DNA of 9,231 nucleotides, from contig JACQXP010000178.1 in NCBI GenBank assembly GCA_016208645.1, forward strand, positions 1-9,231, given 5' to 3'. The translations under genes and the position numbers were made by a program. Shown in pieces: positions 1 through 5,362 of this stretch. The notes under the pieces are model-generated. The model was not told the origin of the DNA and did no database searches. It was given only the letters and a program-made list of their open reading frames with translations. Source of the DNA: Candidatus Methylomirabilota bacterium. Its GTDB lineage: Bacteria > Methylomirabilota > Methylomirabilia > Methylomirabilales > 2-02-FULL-66-22. The first letter of the stretch is position 1, and each line of letters opens with the position of its first letter.

Positions 1-209
1 TGGGAATAGCTGTCCGCGCCGGGCGGTGCCTCCGAGTCCCCGAATCCCCGGCAATCGTAGGTGAGCACCCGGTAGCGGGCCTGGAAGTGCGCCACCTGGG
101 GCGCCCACATCCTCCGCCCCATGGGGTAGGCATGCACGAAGATGACGGGACGGCCGGCGCCGGCCTCGTCGTAGAACAGGTGGATCCCGTTCACCTCTGC
201 GAGGGGCAT
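1..209 (-). CDS. alpha/beta hydrolase, N-terminal part (runs off left edge)
   Basis: This is the first 69 codons of an alpha/beta-hydrolase-fold enzyme; the rest lies beyond the left edge. The protein opens with MPLAEVNGIHLFYDEAGAG, the usual first strands of the family. VIFVHAYPMGRRMW follows at residues 22-35 and matches the oxyanion-hole loop, with HAYP where HGxP is usual. YDCRGFGDSE at residues 52-61 is the conserved R-G-x-G-x-S segment after strand 4. The nucleophile elbow, acid and His of the triad are outside the window, so the substrate cannot be inferred. The ATG at 209 is preceded by AAGGGA five bases upstream, which supports this start. Family assignment is firm; a specific function (esterase, haloperoxidase-like, C-C hydrolase) is not possible from this fragment. 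Confidence 0.85.
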   Translation of the reverse strand, partial: MPLAEVNGIHLFYDEAGAGRPVIFVHAYPMGRRMWAPQVAHFQARYRVLTYDCRGFGDSEAPPGADSYS

Positions 210-444
210 CTCGGTCCCTTACGGCTGAAATTCATGCTCTTGTGGCAAAGAAATGTTTCGAAGTGTCCACCAAAGCCCGTCGCTCAAGTGCTTGCGGCCA
301 CTCGCGGAGTCGTCCAACTTCTGATCCCCATCGTGCACGGTCGAATTTCGAACAAGGATTAGCGAATGACGAACGTCGAGCGGGAGCGGCTCCGGGAACA
401 GCTTTCGTTCGAAATTTCTCATTCGCTGTTCGACATTCGATATC
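210..444. other. non-coding stretch between hydrolase start and first IS
   Basis: No convincing gene is seen on either strand. The short open frames here have no ribosome binding site and no recognisable protein sequence. The region must contain the promoter of the leftward hydrolase gene, but I cannot pick a convincing -35/-10 pair. Its right half is the palindromic element listed separately. TTCGAA occurs at 257-262, 347-352 and 408-413, which is a lot for a GC-rich genome and gives the region a composition unlike its surroundings. Confidence 0.5.
341..440. repeat. imperfect ~100-bp palindrome with TTCGAA-rich arms
   Basis: The left arm starts TCGAATTTCGAACA (341-354). The reverse complement of the right end (427-440) reads TCGAATGTCGAACA, a 13 of 14 match. 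Further in, AGCGAATGA at 361-369 pairs with its reverse complement near 421-429, after a small insertion in the left arm. The centre (about 380-400) is GC-rich and unpaired. The element ends four bases before the first insertion sequence. It could be a MITE-like or REP-like element, a regulatory site bound by a dimeric protein, or a structured RNA element. No run of T follows it, so an intrinsic terminator is unlikely. Confidence 0.5.
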
Positions 445-470
445 AGGGCTATTTACTTGACTCAACCAGG
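445..470 (+). repeat. left terminal inverted repeat of IS copy 1
   Basis: This 26-bp end is the exact reverse complement of 1411-1436. Pairing stops at both sides of the repeat, which sets its limits. It contains TTGACT (457-462), which also serves as a candidate -35 box for the transposase. Confidence 0.95.
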
Positions 471-485
471 CCCCATATGTAGTGT
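457..485 (+). promoter_or_regulatory. candidate transposase promoter of IS copy 1
   Basis: TTGACT (457-462) matches the -35 consensus at five of six positions. A 17-bp spacer leads to TAGTGT (480-485), a weak -10 with T, A and final T in place. The same two hexamers at the same spacing occur in IS copy 2, where the spacer sequence differs, which supports functional conservation. Transcription would start near 492-494, at the GTG at 494, giving a leaderless or nearly leaderless message. This is inferred, with no expression evidence. Confidence 0.45.
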
Positions 486-493
486 CCGGGGTC

Positions 494-1408
494 GTGATCG
501 AGGATTACCCGCGCACGCTCATGGAACTCGAACGCCGGTTCACCACTGAGGACGCCTGCCGGCAGTACCTCTTTCAGCTCCGCTGGCCGGACGGGTTCGG
601 CTGCCCCCGCTGTGGCGCGACCCAGGCCTGGCCGATCAGCACGGGCCGCTGGCTGTGCGGCGGGTGTCGGTACCAGGCCTCGGTCACGGCGGGGACGATC
701 TTCCAGGACAGCCACCTGCCGCTCACCACCTGGTTCCGTGCCCTCTGGTACGTCACGACCCAGAAGCCCGGGGTGAGCGCCCTGGGCCTCCAGCGGGTCC
801 TGGGGCTCGGGAGCTACAAGACCGCCTGGGCGATGCTCCACAAACTGCGCCGCGCGATGGTCCGCCCCGGCCGGGACCGGCTGCGGGGCACGGTCGAGGT
901 CGACGAGACCTACTGGGGCGCCAAGGAGGCCGGCGTGGTCGGCCGCTGGACCGAGGCCAAGGCGCTCCTGATTGTTGCGGCCGAGGCTGACGGCGCTGGC
1001 ATCGGGCGGATCCGCCTGCGCCGCCTCGCCGCGCTGACCCGGGCCCAGGCCCACAGGTTCATCGCCGCCGCCATCGAACCCGGCAGCGTCGTGCGGACGG
1101 ACGGCCTGAACATCTACGAGGGCCTGGCGGGCTACGTCCACGACCGTCAGGTGCAGCGGCGGCAGCCCGAAGGGGAGCACCTGCTGCCGCGCGTCCACCG
1201 CGTGGTCTCGCTCCTCAAGCGCTGGCTCTTGGGTACCCACCAAGGGGCGATCAGTCACGAGCATCTGGACGACTACCTCGACGAGTTCACGTTCCGGTTC
1301 AATCGTCGGAAGTCGGCCTCGCGGGGCAAGTTGTTCTACCGGCTAGCGCAGCAGGCTGTGCAAGTAGAGCCGGTACCGTTCGTCTCGCTGTCGAGGCACA
1401 AGCTCTAG
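494..1408 (+). CDS. IS1595-family (ISXO2-like) transposase, copy 1
   Basis: This is a transposase acting on the 26-bp ends around it. Counting from the GTG at 494 (304 residues), an N-terminal zinc ribbon has Cys pairs at 37/40 (CPRC) and 55/58 (CGGC). These are followed by the family motif around ASVTAGTIFQD. The ISXO2-type catalytic domain has the first acid at D137 (VEVDETYWG) and the second at D203 (VRTDG). The third catalytic position, judged by its place seven residues before the conserved Lys in VHRVVSLLKRW, is H235, with K242. The C-terminus holds the typical YLDEFTFRFNRR block. No frameshift or internal stop is present. An in-frame GTG at 482 is an alternative start giving 308 residues. 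Neither start has a clear ribosome site; 494 is chosen because it falls at the predicted transcription start and aligns with the ATG of copy 2. Confidence 0.9.
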   Translation: MIEDYPRTLMELERRFTTEDACRQYLFQLRWPDGFGCPRCGATQAWPISTGRWLCGGCRYQASVTAGTIFQDSHLPLTTWFRALWYVTTQKPGVSALGLQRVLGLGSYKTAWAMLHKLRRAMVRPGRDRLRGTVEVDETYWGAKEAGVVGRWTEAKALLIVAAEADGAGIGRIRLRRLAALTRAQAHRFIAAAIEPGSVVRTDGLNIYEGLAGYVHDRQVQRRQPEGEHLLPRVHRVVSLLKRWLLGTHQGAISHEHLDDYLDEFTFRFNRRKSASRGKLFYRLAQQAVQVEPVPFVSLSRHKL

Positions 1409-1410
1409 TA

Positions 1411-1436
1411 CCTGGTTGAGTCAAGTAAATAGCCCT
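1411..1436 (-). repeat. right terminal inverted repeat of IS copy 1
   Basis: Exact inverted copy of 445-470. It begins two bases after the transposase stop codon, so the element has almost no spare DNA at this end. Confidence 0.95.
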
Positions 1437-1446
1437 CACCGCAAAT

Positions 1447-1462
1447 AGGGCTATAGGGCTAT
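1447..1462 (+). repeat. tandem AGGGCTAT pair at the left tip of IS copy 2
   Basis: AGGGCTAT occurs at 1447-1454 and again at 1455-1462. The second is the first eight bases of the IS copy 2 terminal repeat and also matches the tip of IS copy 1. Eight bp is the usual target duplication size in IS1595, yet the other side of the element (2483-2490, ATCTGCGT) does not match. It may be a remnant end of a third element or the result of insertion next to an IS end. Confidence 0.6.
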
Positions 1463-1483
1463 CCCCTTGACTCCAGTCACCCC
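1455..1483 (+). repeat. left terminal inverted repeat of IS copy 2
   Basis: This 29-bp end pairs with 2454-2482, with mismatches only at 1459 and 1478. Weaker pairing continues inward as far as the ATGT next to the transposase start. Confidence 0.9.
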
Positions 1484-1495
1484 AAGATGTAGTGT
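1467..1495 (+). promoter_or_regulatory. candidate transposase promoter of IS copy 2
   Basis: TTGACT (1467-1472), 17 bp, then TAGTGT (1490-1495). Hexamers and spacing are the same as in IS copy 1, and in both the start codon follows after exactly eight more bases. The ATG at 1504 lies about where transcription should begin. Confidence 0.45.
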
Positions 1496-1503
1496 GCCGG
1501 GCC

Positions 1504-2454
1504 ATGGAGGACTATCCCGGAACCCTTGCCGAGCTCGAGCGGCGCTTCGCCGCAGAAGAGGCCTGCCGGGCCTACCTGGCCCAGCTCCGGTGGCCCGACG
1601 GGGTGGTCTGTTGCCGATGCGAAGGTCGAAGGGGGTGGGAGGCTCGTCGCAACTTGTGGGTGTGCGCGGCGTGCGGGCACGAGGCCTCCGTCACGGCGGG
1701 GACCATCTTCCAGGACACGCGCTCCCCCCTGACGCTCTGGTTCCGGGCGGTCTGGTGGGTGACCAGCCAGAAGACGGGGACGAGTGCGCTGGGGTTGCAG
1801 CGCGTCTTGGGGCTGGGGAGCTACGAGACGGCGTGGACGTGGTTGCACAAGCTCCGCCGGGCGATGGTCCGCCCCGGCCGGGACCGGTTGGCGGGGCGCG
1901 TCGAGGTGGATGAGACCTACCTGGGCGGCCCCGGGGAGGGGGCGCACGGCCGGAAGCGGACGCCGAAGAAGGTCCTGATCATCGTGGCCGCCCAAGAGGA
2001 CGGCGCGGGCATCGGGCGGATCCGTCTGCGGCGAATCCGGGACGCCGCAGCGGCCAGCCTGCACCCCTTCGTCCGGGAGGCCATCGCGGCGGGGAGCGTC
2101 GTGCGGACCGATGGCTGGGAGGGCTACACCGGCCTGGCGGCGCACGGGTACACCCACGAGGTCACCCTGCTCCGCCGCCGGCCGGGGGCGGCCGTGGCCC
2201 TCTTGCCCCGCGTCCACCGGGTGGCGGCCCTCCTGAAGCGCTGGTTGCTGGGCACCCATCAAGGCGCGGTGAGCCCCGCTCATCTCGACTACTACCTCGA
2301 CGAGTTCACGTTCCGGTTCAACCGTCGGACCTCCCGCTCCCGCGGGAAGCTGTTCTACCGCCTACTCCAGCAGGCCGTCGCGGTGGACCCGGTGCCGTAC
2401 GCAGCCATGGTCAAGCACGCCCGTGGGCACAAGCCGCGCGACCACAACATGTAG
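1504..2454 (+). CDS. IS1595-family (ISXO2-like) transposase, copy 2
   Basis: A 316-residue transposase starting MEDYPGTLAELERRF. The zinc ribbon is C36/C39 (CCRC) and C54/C57 (CAAC). Catalytic residues are D136 (VEVDETYLGG), D203 (VRTDG), H238 at the third position (PRVHRVAALLKRW) and K245. The YLDEFTFRFNRR block is present near the C-terminus. The reading frame is intact. Compared with copy 1 it has a longer, basic C-terminal tail (KHARGHKPRDHNM) and a different stretch after the first catalytic Asp. An in-frame GTG at 1492 would add four residues. No Shine-Dalgarno precedes either start, so the ATG at 1504 is preferred on the promoter argument. Confidence 0.9.
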   Translation: MEDYPGTLAELERRFAAEEACRAYLAQLRWPDGVVCCRCEGRRGWEARRNLWVCAACGHEASVTAGTIFQDTRSPLTLWFRAVWWVTSQKTGTSALGLQRVLGLGSYETAWTWLHKLRRAMVRPGRDRLAGRVEVDETYLGGPGEGAHGRKRTPKKVLIIVAAQEDGAGIGRIRLRRIRDAAAASLHPFVREAIAAGSVVRTDGWEGYTGLAAHGYTHEVTLLRRRPGAAVALLPRVHRVAALLKRWLLGTHQGAVSPAHLDYYLDEFTFRFNRRTSRSRGKLFYRLLQQAVAVDPVPYAAMVKHARGHKPRDHNM

Positions 2455-2482
2455 GGGTCACTGGAGTCAAGGGGATACCCCT
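2454..2482 (-). repeat. right terminal inverted repeat of IS copy 2
   Basis: Inverted partner of 1455-1483 (27 of 29 positions). Its inner edge coincides with the last base of the transposase TAG. Confidence 0.9.
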
Positions 2483-2511
2483 ATCTGCGTAATCTGCGGA
2501 TAAATAAGGGT

Positions 2512-3660
2512 TCAGGCGGGGCGGGCGGAGCGGATGGCGTTGAACATGGCCAGGATGTTCTCGGGTGGGACCTCGGCCTGGATGTTGTGAACGGAGTAGG
2601 GGATGTACCCAGGGCCCAGGTCCTGAACGCGGCGGGCAACCTCGGCACGGACCTCCGCGGGCGTCCCCTTGGGAAGCACCTGCTGGCTGTCCACGGCCCC
2701 CCAGAAGGCCAGGTGGCGGCCGAACTCGCGCCGGAGGCGACCGGAATCCATGTCGGCGGCGGAGACCTGCACCGGGTTCAGCAGTTCGACGCCGACCTCG
2801 ATGAAGTCCGGGATGAAGGCGTACACCGAGCCGCAGCTATGGAACGCGATGCGCGCCCGCGAGCGCTCGCGCAGGAACCGGATCAGGCGGGCCATGCGGG
2901 GTTTGAAGATGCGGCGGAACAGTTCCGGAGAGATCAGCGGCCCGGTCTGCATCCCGTAGTCGTCGGCCAGGTACAGGATGTCCACCGCGTCCCCCACGGC
3001 CTTCAGGGTCTCCTCGGCCATGGCGAGCTGGATTTCCAGGCCGCGGTCCAGGAGCGCCTCGCAGAACTCCGGGTTCACCTTGAGCTGGATCAGCCAGTTG
3101 CCGAAGCCGCACATGAACTGCCCAAGGGAGAACAGCCGCCCGGGAACGTGGACCACCAGGGCGCAGTCGGTCTCCCGGCGCAGACGCTCCGCCTCTCGTC
3201 GCAGCCCGGCCACGTCGGTCTCTTTGGGCGCGGGCCACGGGTGGTCATCCAGATCCGAGAGGCTGAGGTCGTCCTTCTCGAAGGGGGCGTGGACCACGTA
3301 GTAGTGCCCGCCCGGCGGCCGGCGCCGGATCACGCCCCAGACGTCGGTGTACTCGGCTTCCGTGGCGTAGGTCGCCTCGTCGAAGATCCCGCGCTGGCCG
3401 GAATCCTCTGCGGTGTGGGCCACCACCAGGCGGAGGTCCACATCGAAGAGTTCCAGAATGGCATCGTCCGGCCAGGCCAGGAGGGAGCGCTCGGTCTGGA
3501 CGCGGACGGGACCGGGCAGGCCGAGGTGGCGCTTCAGCCGCTGGTAGGCGTGCAGGTTGATGCCGCTGGCGGGGGAGCCCCCGAGGTCCACGGGGAAACG
3601 ATCCGGCACCTCGTGGTTGATGATGGCCAGCACCCGATCCCGATGGCTGAGTTGACTCAC
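2512..3660 (-). CDS. UroD-superfamily protein, corrinoid/CoM methyltransferase-like
   Basis: This 382-residue cytoplasmic protein has the uroporphyrinogen-decarboxylase fold. It is not a true HemE: the N-terminus reads NHEVPDRFPVDLGG (15-28), without the HemE arginine-rich substrate motif. It resembles the methyltransferase branch (MtaA/MtbA/CmuA-like and many uncharacterised relatives). Visible landmarks are DDYGMQTGPLISPELFRRIF (233-252) and FHSCGS (273-278), where H274 and C276 fit the Zn-binding His-x-Cys of that branch. GYIPYSVHNIQ (351-361) has H358 where some relatives have a third metal ligand. The GTG start is chosen because AGGAG (3669-3673) sits 8 bases upstream. An upstream in-frame ATG at 3750 lacks a good site. 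It lies 176 bp downstream of the MFS gene on the same strand and could be co-transcribed. The methyl donor cannot be read from the sequence, and no corrinoid protein is in the window. Confidence 0.85.
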   Translation of the reverse strand: MSQLSHRDRVLAIINHEVPDRFPVDLGGSPASGINLHAYQRLKRHLGLPGPVRVQTERSLLAWPDDAILELFDVDLRLVVAHTAEDSGQRGIFDEATYATEAEYTDVWGVIRRRPPGGHYYVVHAPFEKDDLSLSDLDDHPWPAPKETDVAGLRREAERLRRETDCALVVHVPGRLFSLGQFMCGFGNWLIQLKVNPEFCEALLDRGLEIQLAMAEETLKAVGDAVDILYLADDYGMQTGPLISPELFRRIFKPRMARLIRFLRERSRARIAFHSCGSVYAFIPDFIEVGVELLNPVQVSAADMDSGRLRREFGRHLAFWGAVDSQQVLPKGTPAEVRAEVARRVQDLGPGYIPYSVHNIQAEVPPENILAMFNAIRSARPA

Positions 3661-3836
3661 GCGACCTGCTCCTGCGGACGTGTGTTCGTTTTGACGGGCA
3701 CGATACGCCGCCCTGTGAAGCCGGTCAAGCGTCCCGGTCGCGCCGATCATCTTTGTTCGGCGTTCCAGTCCAAGGCATGTCGAGGGTCTCTCCCGGCATG
3801 CGGGGGAGGGGCCCAGGGGTGTCCCGGGCACCCGGG

Positions 3837-5048
3837 CTAGGCAGCGTGAGCCTTCACGGGGTGGACGCGGTCGGGCAGGAAGAGGACGCTGGGGATGGTC
3901 AGGAGCGGCGCGAAGGCCAGCAGGGCAAACGCCCGCTCCAGGCCCAGGGCGTCGGCCAGCGCACCGAAGACGACCGCGACCAGGCCGGTGGCGATGTAGT
4001 TCAAGCTGAAGTAGAGGCCGCTGGCGGTGCTGCGGGCCTCGGGAAGCAGGTCCTGGACCAGGGCCAGAATGACCGGACTTCCACTGAGCGCCAGGAGGCC
4101 CGTCAGGGCCAGGAGGGGAATGACCAGCTCTGGCGCCCCAGCCACCAGGCCGTAGAAGAAGGGGACCGTCAGAATCTGGGTCGCGATGAGCGTCCGGCGC
4201 CGGCCCATCCGATCCGACAGCGTGCCGCCGGCGAGAGCCCCCACCGCGCCCGCCAACTCGAAGAGGGCGTAGCCCGCGGCCGCCTCGGTGAGCGTCATGC
4301 CGCGGGCGACGAGATACGCCGGAGTGAACACCGTGACGCTGCCGACCACGATGGCCCGGACGGCCACGAAAGCCAGGAGCGCGCCCAGGGGACGTCGCCG
4401 CTCCACCAGGAGGGCGCGGAGCGCGAACTCGCCGTCGCGCCGCACCGGGCGAGGGGTCGGCCGCAGCAACCTGGCCATCATCACCGAGGCCAGGAGGCCG
4501 GGAATTGCCGCCACGTAGCTCCCCTCGAGGCCGAACCACCCGACGGCCGCGACGATGATGAGGGGCCCGGCCGCCCGCCCCAGTTCACCCCCCATCATGA
4601 ACAGCGACATGCCCTTGCCCACGCGGTCTCCGCTGACGGTCGCGATCATGGCCGGCGCCGGGGCGTGATAGGCGGCGTGACTCAGGCCCGTCATGACCAG
4701 GAGCGGAAGCAAGAGGAGGTAGCTGGGCGATGCCCCCAGGAGGCTCATGAACAGGGCCGAGGTCCCCGGGGCCAGGATCACGAACCACCGGGCGCTGACC
4801 CGGTCGGCCAGGTACCCGATGAAGGGTTGGACCAAGGAGGACGACCGAAGGAAGGTCGCCAGGCTCCCGGCCAGCGCGTTGGAGAGGGCCAGCTTCTCCT
4901 TCAGCAGGGGAATGAGCGGGGCCAGGAAGGCCGGATAGGTATCGTGGATGAAGTGTCCCGCCGACAGGAGGATGATCTTGCCTGTTTCGAACGAGCGAAA
5001 GGCGGCATCTTCGCCTTTTCCGTTCGGGTGGTGCCACGGGCGTGACAT
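3837..5048 (-). CDS. MFS transporter, fosmidomycin-resistance (Fsr)-like
   Basis: An inner-membrane permease of 403 residues, normal length for a 12-helix major facilitator. The first helix region SAGHFIHDTYPAFLAPLIP (29-47) is characteristic of the Fsr-like subgroup. Motif-A-like loops occur at GYLADRVSAR (78-87) and, in the second half, GTLSDRMGRRRT (275-286), as expected for two six-helix repeats. A central basic loop spans about 195-220. Relatives export small molecules by proton antiport; the substrate here is unknown, and fosmidomycin resistance should not be assumed. The ATG at 5048 has AGGAG at 5061-5065, an unusually long 12-base gap, but no other in-frame start fits better. It is the upstream gene of a possible two-gene unit with the UroD-like gene. 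Confidence 0.88.
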   Translation of the reverse strand: MSRPWHHPNGKGEDAAFRSFETGKIILLSAGHFIHDTYPAFLAPLIPLLKEKLALSNALAGSLATFLRSSSLVQPFIGYLADRVSARWFVILAPGTSALFMSLLGASPSYLLLLPLLVMTGLSHAAYHAPAPAMIATVSGDRVGKGMSLFMMGGELGRAAGPLIIVAAVGWFGLEGSYVAAIPGLLASVMMARLLRPTPRPVRRDGEFALRALLVERRRPLGALLAFVAVRAIVVGSVTVFTPAYLVARGMTLTEAAAGYALFELAGAVGALAGGTLSDRMGRRRTLIATQILTVPFFYGLVAGAPELVIPLLALTGLLALSGSPVILALVQDLLPEARSTASGLYFSLNYIATGLVAVVFGALADALGLERAFALLAFAPLLTIPSVLFLPDRVHPVKAHAA

Positions 5049-5207
5049 GGGCGGGCAATTCTCCTCGGCACGGCGAACGGGCTGAACCGGTCATCCGGGA
5101 AGACTCCCCGGCAAAGACATGGACGACCTGGCAGACGTTTTGCTATGGTACCACGCACTTTCGGGCCGCCCAACGGACTTCGCCCACATGTCATGAAGGA
5201 GGAACCA

Positions 5208-5261
5208 ATGGTGGAGGACCGGGAGATCATCACGGGCTGGCGCCCGGTGAATGACCAATGA
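5208..5261 (+). CDS. possible 17-residue ORF with strong Shine-Dalgarno
   Basis: MVEDREIITGWRPVNDQ is preceded by AAGGAGG (5196-5202) five bases before the ATG, the best ribosome binding site in the window. An in-frame ATG at 5193 would add five residues, but it would put the Shine-Dalgarno inside the coding region. It may be a leader peptide for the thioesterase gene, a small protein, or the surviving start of a decayed gene. No family is recognised. Confidence 0.25.
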   Translation: MVEDREIITGWRPVNDQ

Positions 5262-5277
5262 GCCAATGACCAATGAG
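5250..5277 (+). repeat. short tandem repeat, AATGACCAATGAG twice
   Basis: AATGACCAATGAG at 5250-5262 recurs exactly at 5265-5277, a period of 15 bp. Each copy carries a start codon in the same frame (ATGACCAATGAG). Confidence 0.85.
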
Positions 5278-5343
5278 GTTCTGAAAAGGGCCGAGCAGCG
5301 AGCCGCCGCTAGGGCTGAGGGGAAGGGCGCATTCAACCTATGA
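5251..5343 (+). CDS. possible 30-residue ORF overlapping the 17-residue ORF
   Basis: This frame opens inside the stop region of the 17-residue ORF, as in translational coupling, and ends 19 bases before the thioesterase start. It begins MTNEPMTNEV because the 15-bp repeat duplicates its start. The rest (LKRAEQRAAARAEGKGAFNL) looks like a charged alpha-helix. No family is recognised. It could equally be the remnant of a longer protein or chance. Confidence 0.15.
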   Translation: MTNEPMTNEVLKRAEQRAAARAEGKGAFNL

Positions 5344-5362
5344 TAGTCGGAGCGATGATACG

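Larger units (their letters stand above)
445..1436 (+). mobile_element. IS1595-family insertion sequence, copy 1 (992 bp)
   Basis: The ends are perfect 26-bp inverted repeats starting AGGGCTATTTACTTGACTC, and they enclose one transposase gene. Size, single ORF, zinc-ribbon plus ISXO2-type DDE transposase, and repeat tips starting (A)GGG all fit the IS1595 family. The 8-bp flanks (TCGATATC left, CACCGCAA right) do not match, so the target duplication typical of this family is missing here. That suggests rearrangement or deletion beside the element after insertion. The ORF is intact and the ends are perfect, so it may still be mobile. Confidence 0.9.
1455..2482 (+). mobile_element. IS1595-family insertion sequence, copy 2 (1028 bp)
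   Basis: This element is related to copy 1 but clearly distinct. Its 29-bp ends (1455-1483 and 2454-2482) pair with two mismatches and share AGGGCTAT plus the inner TTGACTC core with copy 1. The single transposase is about two-thirds identical to that of copy 1 by eye. It lies head to tail with copy 1, 18 bp away. The right repeat overlaps the last base of the transposase stop codon. The flanks show no direct 8-bp duplication. The right flank carries ATCTGCG twice (2483-2489, 2492-2498). Confidence 0.88.
5049..5362. other. intergenic region between divergent MFS and thioesterase genes
   Basis: This 314-bp gap lies between the leftward MFS gene and the rightward thioesterase gene, so it should hold both promoters. 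On the plus strand TGGACG, 18 bp, TATGGT (about 5120-5149) is a possible weak promoter upstream of the tiny ORFs. TATGAT at 5339-5344 resembles a -10 box but has no convincing -35. Two tiny ORFs and a 15-bp-period repeat are listed separately. No structured RNA was recognised. Confidence 0.35.

Noticed and set aside
482..493. GTG starts at 482 and 1492 for the two transposases
   Set aside because: They lie inside the predicted -10 box and have no ribosome site. They remain possible and would add only four residues.
449..2283. Two ~270-codon minus-strand frames inside the insertion sequences
   Set aside because: They are antisense to conserved transposases. Their similarity to each other follows from the homology of the transposase genes.
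2512..3660. Calling the UroD-like protein HemE (uroporphyrinogen decarboxylase)
   Set aside because: The HemE N-terminal substrate motif is absent and a His-x-Cys metal motif of the methyltransferase branch is present.
3823..3836. CCCGGG-centred hairpin at the end of the MFS gene as a terminator
   Set aside because: Very short loop, no T run after it on the minus strand; GC-rich palindromes of this size are common here by chance.
3661..4539. Long N-terminal extension of the UroD-like gene, open in frame for about 290 codons
   Set aside because: It overlaps the MFS gene on the same strand in another frame and is Arg/Pro/Gly-rich with no family features. The GTG at 3660 has a well-placed AGGAG.
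2587..5045. Long plus-strand open frames opposite the UroD-like and MFS genes
   Set aside because: These are mirror frames produced by GC-rich codon use. Their translations are low-complexity and match no family, while the minus-strand proteins are clear.
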